Shown: positions 25,378 through 34,078 of the stretch, piece after piece | Position numbering within the stretch: the first letter of the stretch is position 1 | Layout of the letters: each line of letters begins with the position of its first letter | Source of the DNA: Rugamonas fusca | Lineage (GTDB): Bacteria > Pseudomonadota > Gammaproteobacteria > Burkholderiales > Burkholderiaceae_D | Direction: 5' to 3' | DNA length: 64,000 nt | NCBI RefSeq assembly: GCF_014042365.1 | Contig: NZ_JACEZS010000001.1 | Coordinates: 310,001-374,000 of the forward strand | Position numbers and translations under genes: made by a program | The notes under the pieces: model-generated | The model's input: only the letters and a program-made list of their open reading frames with translations | What the model was told of the DNA's origin: nothing | Databases searched by the model: none

Positions 25378-26007
25378 ATGCAGGTGTTTGACAAACCGAT
25401 CGTCATGATCGACTTCGAGACGACGGGCCTGTCGCCCGACATGGGTGACCGCATCACGGAAGTGGCGGCCCTGCGCATTGCCGGCGGACGGGTGGTGGAA
25501 CGCTACGTGTCGCTGATTAACTGCAATGTGCGTATCCCGCCGTTCATCACGGGCCTGACGGGCATCACCCAGGCCATGGTCGACAGGGCGCCGCCGGTGG
25601 CTCAGGTGGTGCCGGCCTTGCTCGATTTCATCGGCAACGATACCCTGTCGGCCCATAACGCCAGCTTCGACGAGAAATTTTTGCGGGCCGAGAGCGCGCG
25701 GCTGGGCCTGGCCCCGGCCCATGCGGGGCTGGTGTGCTCGCTCAAGCTGTCGCGCCGCGTGTTCCCGCAACTGGCCAGCTACAAGCTCGGCAATCTGTCC
25801 GAACAATTGGGCATCCGCTTCAAGAGCGCGGCCCACCGGGCCGAGTCCGATGCGGAAGTGGCGGCCGAGGTGCTGCTGCACATCGGCCGGCATCTGGACC
25901 AAAGCTATGGACTGGGACCCGTCGATCCGGCGCTGCTGGTGTCGGTCAACCAGCTGGCCGCTGCCAAGGTGCACGCCTTCCTGCAAAAGCAAGTCCCCGT
26001 GCCTTGA
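25378..26007 (+). CDS. DEDDh 3'-5' exonuclease (DnaQ/epsilon-like)
   Basis: Protein of 209 aa with the three exonuclease motifs: DFETTGL (Asp and Glu, about residues 11-13), SAHNASFDEKF (Asp) and HRAESDAEV (the His of the DEDDh class plus Asp). It resembles the proofreading subunit of DNA polymerase III but is short and stand-alone, so it is more likely a repair or RNA/DNA trimming exonuclease. The ATG at 25378 is chosen because AGGGGA lies 8 nt upstream; an ATG at 25354, immediately after the yegD stop, is the alternative. Confidence 0.88.
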   Translation: MQVFDKPIVMIDFETTGLSPDMGDRITEVAALRIAGGRVVERYVSLINCNVRIPPFITGLTGITQAMVDRAPPVAQVVPALLDFIGNDTLSAHNASFDEKFLRAESARLGLAPAHAGLVCSLKLSRRVFPQLASYKLGNLSEQLGIRFKSAAHRAESDAEVAAEVLLHIGRHLDQSYGLGPVDPALLVSVNQLAAAKVHAFLQKQVPVP

Positions 26008-26098
26008 ACTTTCAACGGCCATTCGATACAAAAAAGCGCGCAAACCTGGCGCCGATAGCATTACAATACGGCCATCGTTTCCCGCTCGTTGCTAATTT

Positions 26099-26446
26099 GT
26101 GAACGTCCGCCGCACCTTTGCCTATGTGATGCTGTCGCTTCTGCTGGTACTGTCCCAGCAGATGGGGATATCGCATGCGCTGTCGCACTGGTCCGGCAGT
26201 GGCCGCGTGACGGCCAACGCTGGCGGCGGCGAACGGCAGCTTCGCGCCAACAAGTCGCTGGCGCTGGACCAGAGTTGCGAACAGTGCCTGGCGTTCGCCC
26301 AGATCGGTTCCGCGCTCGATACGGCCATCCATGCCATCCCCGCCATGCGTGCCGGCGCCGTGGCCGTCATCGGCGGCCCGGAAACGTCGTGCCACCGGCG
26401 CACCGTCTGCGTCTTCCATTCCCGCGCGCCACCTGTCCTGGCCTGA
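26099..26446 (+). CDS. Small secreted Cys-containing hypothetical protein
   Basis: Protein of 115 aa with a hydrophobic N-terminal signal segment (about residues 7-27), a mature part containing a CEQC motif, and two further Cys near the end. I do not recognise the family. Its position directly before a porin and a metal-uptake gene pair, together with the Cys and His residues, suggests a role in periplasmic metal handling. The start is a GTG at 26099 without a clear ribosome site. A TACAAT -10-like element is at 26062-26067. Confidence 0.55.
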   Translation: MNVRRTFAYVMLSLLLVLSQQMGISHALSHWSGSGRVTANAGGGERQLRANKSLALDQSCEQCLAFAQIGSALDTAIHAIPAMRAGAVAVIGGPETSCHRRTVCVFHSRAPPVLA

Positions 26447-26516
26447 TTGCAGCCCATCGTCCCGTCGCCCTGCCTGGCAGGCGGCGGCGCGCATACTCAT
26501 TCAAACAAGGATCATC

Positions 26517-27992
26517 ATGCTGAAACGCAGCGTAATGGCGCTCGCCGTGAGCGCCGCCGTGGCCGCGCCGATGGCGCACGCCGCCAACAAGTCGGAACAG
26601 AAAGAACTGGCGGCGATTCGCGCCCAGATCGCCCAGATGCAAAAAAATTACGAAGCCCGCCTGCAGTCGCTGGAACAGCGCTTGCAGCAAGCCCAGGCCG
26701 CTACCGCCACCGCCCAGGCGCAATTGGCCACGCTGGCCGCCGCACCTGCGGGCAAGCCGGCCGAGCCGGCCGTGGCCCAGCAGGTGGCGACGCCCGCGCC
26801 AGCGGCCGAGCCCGCCCCATCCGTGGCGCCGGCCGCGCCGGTGGGGGGCGCCGCGCCGCCGGCCAACCTGTTCAATCCGAACATTTCCATGATCCTGGGC
26901 GGCACCCTGCAAAACCTGTCGCAGGACCCCACGCAATACCGCCTGCAAGGTTTCATTCCCAGCGGCGGCGAGGTGGGACCGGGCAAGCGCGGCTTCAGCC
27001 TCGGGGAGTCCGAGCTGACCATGGCCGCCAACATCGATCCGCAGTTTGCCGGCCAACTGACGTTCTCGCTGGCCGGCGACAATACGCTGAGCGTGGAAGA
27101 AGCGTTCATGCAGACCCGTGACCTGCCCAACGGCATGAACTTGAAAGCGGGCCGTTTCCTGTCTTCCATCGGCTACCTGAACAGCCAGCACGCCCACACC
27201 TGGGACTTCGTGGACGCGCCGCTGGCCTACCAGGCTTTCCTCGGCGGCCAGTACAAGCCCGATGGCGTGCAAGCCAAATGGCTGGCCCCGCTCGACCAGT
27301 TCCTGGAACTCGGCGTGGAAGCGGGCGACGGCGCCGCCTATCCCGGCAACGACCGCAACAAGAACGGCGCCGGCGCCTGGAGCGTGTTCGCCCACCTGGG
27401 CGACGATATCGGCGCGTCGGCCAGCTACCGGGCCGGGGTTTCTTATCTGCACACGGGGGCGCAACAGCGCGGCTATGAAGACGGCGGCCTGAACTACGCG
27501 TTCAGCGGCAAGTCGGCCACCTGGATCGCCGACGCCATCTACAAGTGGGCGCCCAACGGCAATCCCACCCACACCAATTTCAAGCTGCTCGGCGAATATT
27601 TCCGGCGCAAGGAAGATGGCAGCCTGGCCTACGCCGCCGGCACCCCGGATGCGGCCAGCGGCGGCTACCGCAGCGTGCAGTCCGGCTGGTATGCGCAGGG
27701 CGTCTACCAGTTCATGCCGTACTGGCGCGTGGGCGCGCGCTACGACCGGCTGTCGTCGGGCACGCCGCGCATCGGCCTGGTCGACAGCGGCGCGCTGGCG
27801 CTGGCCAGCTTCCCCGTGCTGGAAGGTTACAACCCGACGCGCAGCAGCGTGATGGTGGACTACAGCCCGTCCGAGTTTTCCCGCCTGCGGCTGCAGCTGG
27901 CGCGCGACCAGTCGCGCCCCGGCGTCACCGATAACCAGATTTTCCTGCAATACATCATGAGCCTGGGCACGCACGCTGCCCACGCTTTCTAA
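26517..27992 (+). CDS. Outer-membrane porin-like protein of the metal-uptake locus
   Basis: Protein of 491 aa with a signal peptide (cleavage after AHA, about residue 22), a short coiled coil (about 25-75, repeated Q-x-L-E-x-R pattern), an Ala/Pro linker (about 80-120) and a beta-barrel region with aromatic-rich amphipathic strands. The order coiled coil, linker, barrel resembles DcaP/OprP-type porins, where the coiled coil trimerises in the periplasm. There is no TonB box or plug domain. It ends 9 bp before the metal-binding protein gene, so it may move metal or metal chelates across the outer membrane. AAGGATC lies just upstream of the ATG. Confidence 0.75.
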   Translation: MLKRSVMALAVSAAVAAPMAHAANKSEQKELAAIRAQIAQMQKNYEARLQSLEQRLQQAQAATATAQAQLATLAAAPAGKPAEPAVAQQVATPAPAAEPAPSVAPAAPVGGAAPPANLFNPNISMILGGTLQNLSQDPTQYRLQGFIPSGGEVGPGKRGFSLGESELTMAANIDPQFAGQLTFSLAGDNTLSVEEAFMQTRDLPNGMNLKAGRFLSSIGYLNSQHAHTWDFVDAPLAYQAFLGGQYKPDGVQAKWLAPLDQFLELGVEAGDGAAYPGNDRNKNGAGAWSVFAHLGDDIGASASYRAGVSYLHTGAQQRGYEDGGLNYAFSGKSATWIADAIYKWAPNGNPTHTNFKLLGEYFRRKEDGSLAYAAGTPDAASGGYRSVQSGWYAQGVYQFMPYWRVGARYDRLSSGTPRIGLVDSGALALASFPVLEGYNPTRSSVMVDYSPSEFSRLRLQLARDQSRPGVTDNQIFLQYIMSLGTHAAHAF

Positions 27993-28001
27993 GGAGCCGT
28001 C

Positions 28002-28919
28002 ATGCTGAAACAACGTCATTTTTTCCTGCGGGCCGCCTTCGCGTGCGCGAGCGCCGTGTTCTGCCTGCCATCCCATGCCACCGTCAACGTGCTCGCCTGC
28101 GAGCCGGAATGGGAAGCGCTGACAACCGAGCTGGGTGGCGACAAGGTCAAGGTGTCCAGCGCCACCAACGCGCTGCAGGACCCGCACCGCATCGAGGCGC
28201 GTCCCAGCCTGATCGCCCGTACCCGCAACGCCAACCTGCTCGTGTGCACGGGGCTGGAACTGGAAGTGGGCTGGCTGCCCGTGTTGATCCAGCAATCTGG
28301 CAACGGCAGGATAGGCGCCGGCCAGCCTGGCAACTTCGAGGCAGGCGCCTATGTGCCCAGGCTCGACGTGCCCGGCAAGGTTGACCGCAGCGAAGGCGAC
28401 GTGCACGCGGCCGGCAATCCGCACATCCAGCAAAATCCGCACAATATCGCGCTGGTGGCCGTGGCCCTGGCCAAGCGGCTGGCGGAACTGGACCCGGCTA
28501 ACGCGGCTTACTACCAGGCCCGCCAGAAGGACTTCGCGGCCCGCTGGGATGCCGCCATGCAGAAGTGGGAGAAACAGGCCGCACCGCTGAAGGGCGTGGC
28601 CGTGGTCGAGCATCACAAGAACATGGAGTACCTGATGAACTGGCTTGGATTGCGGCAGGTGGGCACGCTGGAACCCAAGCCGGGCGTGGAGCCGAGCGCG
28701 GCCCACCTGTCCGAACTGCTGGGCCAGTTGCAGCGCCAGCCGGCCCGCATGGTGCTGCGCGCGGCCTACCAGGATGGCCGCGCCTCGCAGTGGCTGTCCG
28801 AGCACGCGAAGATTCCCGCCGTCGTGTTGCCGTTCACGGTGGGCGGCGACGACCGCGCCAAGGATCTGTTCGGCCTGTTCGACTCGACCGTGCAACGCCT
28901 GCTGGATGCCAATAAATGA
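28002..28919 (+). CDS. ZnuA-like metal ABC transporter substrate-binding protein
   Basis: Periplasmic protein of 305 aa with a signal peptide (cleavage after SHA, about residue 26). It belongs to the cluster A-I metal-binding proteins (ZnuA/TroA). Candidate ligands are the His residues in DPHRIEARP, GNPHIQQNP and VEHHKNM plus Asp in VGGDDRA. No His-rich loop of the ZnuA type is visible, so zinc is likely but manganese cannot be excluded. It overlaps the permease gene by 4 bp (ATGA). Confidence 0.85.
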   Translation: MLKQRHFFLRAAFACASAVFCLPSHATVNVLACEPEWEALTTELGGDKVKVSSATNALQDPHRIEARPSLIARTRNANLLVCTGLELEVGWLPVLIQQSGNGRIGAGQPGNFEAGAYVPRLDVPGKVDRSEGDVHAAGNPHIQQNPHNIALVAVALAKRLAELDPANAAYYQARQKDFAARWDAAMQKWEKQAAPLKGVAVVEHHKNMEYLMNWLGLRQVGTLEPKPGVEPSAAHLSELLGQLQRQPARMVLRAAYQDGRASQWLSEHAKIPAVVLPFTVGGDDRAKDLFGLFDSTVQRLLDANK

Positions 28920-29698
28920 CGGCCGCCTCGTTTGACCTGATGATCATCCTGCCGGCGCTGCTGGCGGGCCTGCTGGTGCTGGTCACCCACATTCCGCTGG
29001 GCGCCCAGGTGCTCAAGCGCGGCATCGTCTTCATCGACCTGGCCATCGCGCAGATCGCCGCGCTGGGAGTGATCGTGGCCGGGGTGGCCGACCTTGATCC
29101 GCAAGGGTGGGCCGTGCAGGCGGCCGCCGCGCTGGCGGCCGTGCTGGGCGCCGTGCTGCTGACCTGGACTGAGAAGCGCTGGCCGGAAGTGCAAGAGGCC
29201 CAGATCGGCGTCATGTTCATCCTGGCCGCCACGGCCGGCTTGCTGCTGGTGGCGCACAACCCGCATGGCGGCGAACATTTGCAGGACTTGCTCGCCGGCC
29301 AGATCCTGTGGGTGCGCTATGATCAGTTGCTGGTGCCGGCCATCGGCACGGCCGTCATCAGCGCGCTGCTGTTCCTGTTCCAGGAGCGGCTCAGCCGGCT
29401 GGGCTTCTACCTGATCTTCGCGCTGGCCGTGACGGCGTCCGTGCAACTGGTGGGCGTCTACCTGGTGTTTACCAGCCTGATCGTGCCGGGCCTGGCCGTG
29501 CGCCACTACACGGGCAAGCGGCGGCTGGTGCTGGCCTACCTGATCGGCGCGGCCGGCTATGCGAGCGGGCTGGTGCTGTCGACCCTGTTCGATCTGCCAT
29601 CGGGCGCGCTGATCGTCTGGTGCCTGGCGGTACTGGCCGTGTTCGTGTACGCCGCCGGTCCCAAGCGCCAGGGGCCCGCGCGTCGCCACCACGCCTGA
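28916..29698 (+). CDS. ZnuB-like metal ABC transporter permease (ABC-3 family)
   Basis: Inner-membrane protein of 260 aa with about eight helices. It has the ABC-3 family features: an early GAQVLKRGIVFIDLAIAQIAALG segment and a late LVFTSLIVPGLAVRH segment. It should form the channel for the metal delivered by the preceding binding protein. The usual third component, the ATPase (ZnuC), is not found on either side, so the locus is incomplete or uses an ATPase encoded elsewhere. Confidence 0.88.
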   Translation: MTAASFDLMIILPALLAGLLVLVTHIPLGAQVLKRGIVFIDLAIAQIAALGVIVAGVADLDPQGWAVQAAAALAAVLGAVLLTWTEKRWPEVQEAQIGVMFILAATAGLLLVAHNPHGGEHLQDLLAGQILWVRYDQLLVPAIGTAVISALLFLFQERLSRLGFYLIFALAVTASVQLVGVYLVFTSLIVPGLAVRHYTGKRRLVLAYLIGAAGYASGLVLSTLFDLPSGALIVWCLAVLAVFVYAAGPKRQGPARRHHA

Positions 29699-29724
29699 AC
29701 GCGGACACCCGGGCGCGTCATCGT

Positions 29725-29757
29725 GGACCAGTCGCTCCATACGGCGGCGGCTGGTCC
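29725..29757 (+). terminator. Hairpin downstream of the metal permease gene
   Basis: An 11-bp stem (29725-29735 with 29747-29757, one T-G pair) and 11-nt loop lies 26 bp after the permease stop. No T-run follows, so it may be a 3'-end stabilising hairpin or a Rho-linked site rather than an intrinsic terminator. Confidence 0.35.
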
Positions 29758-29810
29758 GCATCCAACACATTTCCTGCTGAACAGCAAACGATAACAATTT
29801 GCCATGCCAT

Positions 29811-29851
29811 TTGAGCTAGCTCAAGCCGGCTCGGGTCTGTCGATTTAAAAT
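29811..29851 (+). promoter_or_regulatory. FNR/CRP-type palindrome and -10 element before the Sel1 gene
   Basis: TTGAGCTAGCTCAA (29811-29824) is a perfect 14-bp palindrome. It matches TTGAT-N4-ATCAA at eight of ten positions. TAAAAT (29846-29851) lies 28.5-33.5 bp from its centre, the spacing of an activator at -41.5, and matches the -10 consensus at five of six positions. An FNR/CRP-family regulator is likely; which one is unknown. Confidence 0.45.
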
Positions 29852-29939
29852 GTAGACAACATTGTTGCGCTTTGCCGGTGCGGCCCTCTTGGGCGCGGGC
29901 CGACGGCGGCAATCCAGGTGCGTCAGCTGGAGGTGTCGT

Positions 29940-31310
29940 ATGAAAAACCAGAACTCAGCCAAGGACAGCTACGATAGCTACGTCTGGTTTCGCGACGCGG
30001 CCGAGCAAGGCAACGCCTACGGCCAATTCAATCTGGCACTGATGTACAAGACGGGCCAGGGCGTGGCCCGCGACGACGCCAGTGCGTTTCGCTGGATGCG
30101 CCTGGCCGCCCAGCAGGGCCTGGCATTTGCACAGAACCATGTGGGCGCCATGTATTACAACGGCCGCGGCGTGGCGGCCAGTGACCTGGAGGCGGCCCGC
30201 TGGTTCCGGCGCGCGGCCAAGCAGGGCGACGCGTCGGCCCAGCAGAACCTGGGCATGATGTACAAGCGCGGCCGCGGCGTGCCGCGCAGCGACGAGATGG
30301 CGCTGGCCTGGTTCTGCCGCGCCTCCGAGCAGGGTGTGGCCAGCGCCCAGACCTTGCTGGGCGAGGCCTACGCCCAGGGCCTGGGCACGCGGCGCAATTA
30401 CGCGCTGGCGCTGGCCTGGTTCCGCAAGGCGGCCTTGCAGGGGGATGCGACGGCCCAGCTCAATCTGGGCTTGATGTACAAGCGCGGCCAGGGCGTCACG
30501 CCCAGCGACGCGCAGGCGCTGGCCTGGTTCCGGCAAGCCGCGTCGCAGGGCGATGCAGTGGCGCAGCGCCAGGTGGGCGTGGCCTATGCACAAGGGCGGG
30601 GCGTGGCGCCGGACGCCACGCGGGCCTATGCGTGGCTGTCGCGCGCCGCCGAGCAGGACGACGCCGATGCGCAATTCAACCTGGGCATCATGCTGGCCAC
30701 GGGCCGGGGCGTGGACCAGGACGAGGCCCGGGCCTGCTCCTGGTATGAGCGGGCGGCCGACGCTGGCCATGCGCTGGCGCAGTACAACCTGGGCGGCATG
30801 TATGCCCATGGACGGGGCGTGGAGCGGGACCAGGCGCGGGCGCTGGCGTGGTACCAGCGCGCGGCCGAGCAGGGCACGGCCAATGCCCAGTTCAATGTGG
30901 GCGTGATCTACGCCAACGGACATGGCGTGCCCAAGGACGAGGAGAAGGCCGTGGTCTGGTATCGCACGGCGGCCGAACAAGGCGACGCCAGCGCCCAGAA
31001 CAACCTGGGCGTCATGTATGCCAATGGCCACGGGGTGGCGCAGGATGACGTGCAAGCCGTGCTGTGGTATCGCAAGGCGGCCGACCAGGGCCATCCCCTG
31101 GCGCAGTACAACCTGGGCGGCATGTACAACGGTGGCAGGGGTGTGCCGCGCGACGTGGTGCGCGCCCACATGTGGGTGTCGCTGTCGGCCGAGCATGGCG
31201 ACGAGACGGCGGACCAGCAGCGTCGGCAGATCGCGCGCGCCATGTCACCCGCCGAGTTGGTGTCGTCCCAGGAACTGCGGCGCCGCTGGCGGGCCGAACA
31301 CCGCGCCTGA
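29940..31310 (+). CDS. Sel1-repeat (TPR-like) protein
   Basis: Protein of 456 aa made almost entirely of eleven 36-residue Sel1-like repeats plus a partial twelfth. Each follows the pattern A-x-x-W-[FY]-x-x-A-A-x-Q-G-x-x-x-A-Q-x-x-L-G-x-x-Y, with G-x-G-V at the end. Such solenoids are protein-protein scaffolds. With the start at 29940 (GGAGG 8 nt upstream) there is no signal peptide, so it should be cytosolic, unlike many secreted Sel1 proteins. A frame extending to 29862 would add an Arg/Cys-rich N-terminus and is not favoured. The gene stands alone behind an FNR-like palindrome. Confidence 0.88.
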   Translation: MKNQNSAKDSYDSYVWFRDAAEQGNAYGQFNLALMYKTGQGVARDDASAFRWMRLAAQQGLAFAQNHVGAMYYNGRGVAASDLEAARWFRRAAKQGDASAQQNLGMMYKRGRGVPRSDEMALAWFCRASEQGVASAQTLLGEAYAQGLGTRRNYALALAWFRKAALQGDATAQLNLGLMYKRGQGVTPSDAQALAWFRQAASQGDAVAQRQVGVAYAQGRGVAPDATRAYAWLSRAAEQDDADAQFNLGIMLATGRGVDQDEARACSWYERAADAGHALAQYNLGGMYAHGRGVERDQARALAWYQRAAEQGTANAQFNVGVIYANGHGVPKDEEKAVVWYRTAAEQGDASAQNNLGVMYANGHGVAQDDVQAVLWYRKAADQGHPLAQYNLGGMYNGGRGVPRDVVRAHMWVSLSAEHGDETADQQRRQIARAMSPAELVSSQELRRRWRAEHRA

Positions 31311-31367
31311 CGCGCGCGCGGCGCGGGCCCGGGGGCGCCGGCGCCGGCGCCGCCCGCTGCTACCCCG

Positions 31368-33269
31368 TTAGCGGGGCGGCTGTTGCCGGCGGTCCAGGAA
31401 CAGGCTGTTGCCGTGGATCTTCTTGGCCTGTTTTTTTGCCTCGGCCGCTGCCGTGGCGATCTGGTGATGCGAATAGAACTGGTGCGCTTCGATCTTGATG
31501 ACACCCAGCGACAAGCTCATCAGCGAATAAAACACTTTCTTGCCCTGGCGGTCCTCGCTCAGGTAGCCGCCCCGGTCCCAGTCCTCCAGGCTGTAATAAT
31601 CGCGCGCGCTGTGTTCGAACCCGGCCAGGATGGCCTGGCAGCGCGTTTCCCAGTCTTCGCTCTGGAACAGGATCATGAAATCGTCGCCGCCGATGTGGCC
31701 CACGAAATCGCGGTCGGGGTCGCAATGGTCGGTGAGGATCTTGGCCGTGCGCTGGATCACGTCGTCGCCACGCCGGTAGCCGTACACGTCGTTGAACGGC
31801 TTGAAGTGGTCCAGGTCGCAATAGCAGACCCAGAACCGGGTGCCGCTCTCCAGCAGCCGGTCGATGTGTTCGTTGATCGGCACGTTGCCGGGCAATTGGG
31901 TGAGCGGATTGGCGTAGCGCGCGGCCGTGATCTGCATTTGCGTGATTTCGCGCATCAGGTCGTGGCCCGTGCCCATGCCCAGGTAGTTGCCGTCCTCGGT
32001 GATGATGAAGCCGTTGAACAGGTGATGGGCATCGGCCTGCACCATCGTGAAACTCAAGTCTTGCAGGCTGGTATCCTTGTCGGCGATCAGCGGCTTGCTA
32101 TCCATGAAGATGCGGCACGACTTCTTGCCATACAGCTCGCGCTGGTAGGGACGGGCGAAGTGGTCGATCATGTCGAAGCGGCTGATCAGGCCCAGCGGCT
32201 GGCCATCCTCGACCACGGGAATGATCAGCAGCTTGGGTTCGCGCATGAAGATTTCATACACATCGTTGTTGCTCATGGACGGTGGCACGGCCGCCACCTT
32301 GTGCAACAGCTTGAGGATGCTGGCGCTGTTCTTGTCGTTGCCGCGCTGGGGGTAGACGGCCACCCCGTTGCGGGCCAGGGCCTTGGCCACTTCGGCCGGC
32401 ACGGCCTTGGCCGGCTGGCTGTGGGGGCGGCCCAGGTGGTAGCCCTGGCCGAACGCCACGCCCAGGTCGCGCAGCACCAGCAGTTCGGCCTGCGTCTCGA
32501 TGCCTTCCGCGATCACCAGGGTGTCGGACTTGTCGGCGATCTCCTGGATGGAACGGACAAATTGCAGCTTGACGGGGTCGTTGTTGATGCCCTGGATGAA
32601 GTGCATGTCGATCTTGACGAACTCCGGGCGCAGTTCGGACCACAGGCGCAGGCTGGAAAAGCCTTCGCCCAGGTCGTCGATGGCGATCTGGAAGCCCATG
32701 TCGCGGTAATGCAGCACCGCCTCGCGCATCAGTTCATAGTCATAGGTGGGCTGGTTTTCCGTCAGTTCGATGATGACGCGGCCGGGATCGATGCCGGCCT
32801 GCTGGATGTATTCCAGCGTTTCGCCGTGCGGCGCGTCGCGCTGGAGCAGGCATTCGGGACTGACGTTGAGGAACAGCTTGCCGGGCAAATTGAGTTCCGC
32901 GAAGCGCTCCAGCACCACCTTGCGGCACAGGTGTTCCACTTGCACCGTCAAATTGTTGGCGCGCGCCACCTTGAACAGATTCATGGGGGCATGGAGCGGG
33001 CTGTCCGATGGCCCCCGGATCAAGCCTTCGTAGGCTATGATCTCGCCCGTTTGCATCTGGACGATGGGCTGGAACAGGGCACTCAGTTGGCGCTGGGCGA
33101 TGATGTCATTCAAATGGACGCGCAACATTTCATCCTCCTCCACGGCAGCCGGCGGCGCGGCCGGCTTCAGGTAAGTGACGGTGGCGGAGGTTGGGGCGGG
33201 GCGGCTGCCGGGCAGCGCCAGGGGTAGGGGATTCACGATGCTTGCCATGGACGGTAGATTGCTGGCCAT
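31368..33269 (-). CDS. EAL-CBS-CBS-GGDEF c-di-GMP protein
   Basis: Protein of about 633 aa. A Pro/Ala-rich N-terminus leads into an EAL domain (about 45-285), where the signature reads EGL but other ligands appear kept (NVSPE, ELTEN, IDDLGEG, AEGIE). A pair of CBS domains (about 320-450) and a C-terminal GGDEF domain with the variant GGDDF follow. CBS pairs bind adenine nucleotides, so energy state may gate the output. The variant motifs leave open whether it is an active phosphodiesterase, cyclase or c-di-GMP receptor. The start is uncertain: ATG 33269, ATG 33248 and TTG 33290 all lack a clear ribosome site. Confidence 0.85.
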   Translation of the reverse strand: MASNLPSMASIVNPLPLALPGSRPAPTSATVTYLKPAAPPAAVEEDEMLRVHLNDIIAQRQLSALFQPIVQMQTGEIIAYEGLIRGPSDSPLHAPMNLFKVARANNLTVQVEHLCRKVVLERFAELNLPGKLFLNVSPECLLQRDAPHGETLEYIQQAGIDPGRVIIELTENQPTYDYELMREAVLHYRDMGFQIAIDDLGEGFSSLRLWSELRPEFVKIDMHFIQGINNDPVKLQFVRSIQEIADKSDTLVIAEGIETQAELLVLRDLGVAFGQGYHLGRPHSQPAKAVPAEVAKALARNGVAVYPQRGNDKNSASILKLLHKVAAVPPSMSNNDVYEIFMREPKLLIIPVVEDGQPLGLISRFDMIDHFARPYQRELYGKKSCRIFMDSKPLIADKDTSLQDLSFTMVQADAHHLFNGFIITEDGNYLGMGTGHDLMREITQMQITAARYANPLTQLPGNVPINEHIDRLLESGTRFWVCYCDLDHFKPFNDVYGYRRGDDVIQRTAKILTDHCDPDRDFVGHIGGDDFMILFQSEDWETRCQAILAGFEHSARDYYSLEDWDRGGYLSEDRQGKKVFYSLMSLSLGVIKIEAHQFYSHHQIATAAAEAKKQAKKIHGNSLFLDRRQQPPR

Positions 33270-33421
33270 GCTAACGGGGAAATGTGACAACGGTATGAAA
33301 TGAGCGAAACAATATGTGCAGCGTTTATTTCCCAGAAGAAGCGATTTTTTGCGGAAAACGTTGGCGGGAACATTTTGGCTGGCGCTACAATGGCAGTTTC
33401 GTGTACTCGTCAGGCTCCCCG

Positions 33422-34063
33422 ATGTCCCTGAAATTCGCCGTCTGTTCGGCCGTACTGGCCATGTCCTGTTGTGGCGCCTGCCAGGCCGCCGCCTTGACGG
33501 TCCAGGTGTCCGACGCCGGTGGCGCCGCCTTGGCCGACACCGTCATCTACGCCGAGCCCGAAGGCGGCCAGGCGCCCAGGACGATGGCCCCGGGCGAAAT
33601 CGCCCAGAAAGGCTTGAAATTCATCCCGCTGGTGACGGTGGTGCAAACGGGCAGCAAGATCTTTTTTCCGAACCGCGACAAGGTCAGGCACCACGTCTAT
33701 TCGTTCTCGCCAGCCCACAAATTCGACCAGAAGCTGTATTCCGGCGAGCAAGCGCCACCGCAGTTGTTCGACAAGGCCGGCACGGTCGTGCTTGGGTGTA
33801 ACATCCATGACAAGATGCTGGCTTTTGTGAAAGTGGTTGATACACCGTACTTCGCCAAGTCCGATGCCGGCGGCGCCGCCCATCTCGATCTGCCGGCCGG
33901 CAAATACACGGTCAAGGCCTGGCACTACAACGCTGCCGGTGGCCTGGTCCCGGAGCTGCCGGTGCAGCTCAAGGCCGGCGAGACGCCGGCGCCGCTGGCA
34001 TTCCGGCTGACCCTGAAGCCGGGCGTGATCGATCCCGACGCCGCCAGCCGCCCTTATCCCTGA
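33422..34063 (+). CDS. Secreted cupredoxin-like protein (methylamine-utilisation-protein type)
   Basis: Protein of 213 aa with a signal peptide (cleavage near QAA-A, about residue 23). The first domain (about 25-140) is plastocyanin-like: a His in DKVRHHVYSFS and the CNIHDKM cluster give the Cys, His and Met ligands of a type 1 copper site. The second half is a beta-sandwich, carboxypeptidase-regulatory-like domain (GKYTVKAWHYNAAG). It probably carries electrons or copper in the periplasm. It ends 15 bp before a membrane GGDEF-EAL gene, so the pair may link copper or redox state to c-di-GMP. Confidence 0.8.
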   Translation: MSLKFAVCSAVLAMSCCGACQAAALTVQVSDAGGAALADTVIYAEPEGGQAPRTMAPGEIAQKGLKFIPLVTVVQTGSKIFFPNRDKVRHHVYSFSPAHKFDQKLYSGEQAPPQLFDKAGTVVLGCNIHDKMLAFVKVVDTPYFAKSDAGGAAHLDLPAGKYTVKAWHYNAAGGLVPELPVQLKAGETPAPLAFRLTLKPGVIDPDAASRPYP

Positions 34064-34078
34064 CCGGAGGCCCGCGCC

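Noticed and set aside
26008..26098. Zur box upstream of the metal-uptake locus
   Set aside because: The AT-rich patch around TTACAATA lacks the symmetry of a Zur site; only a -10-like element could be supported.
29788..29802. Sequence resembling part of the lac operator (GATAACAATTT)
   Set aside because: It is a single half-site without symmetry, next to no sugar gene; chance similarity.
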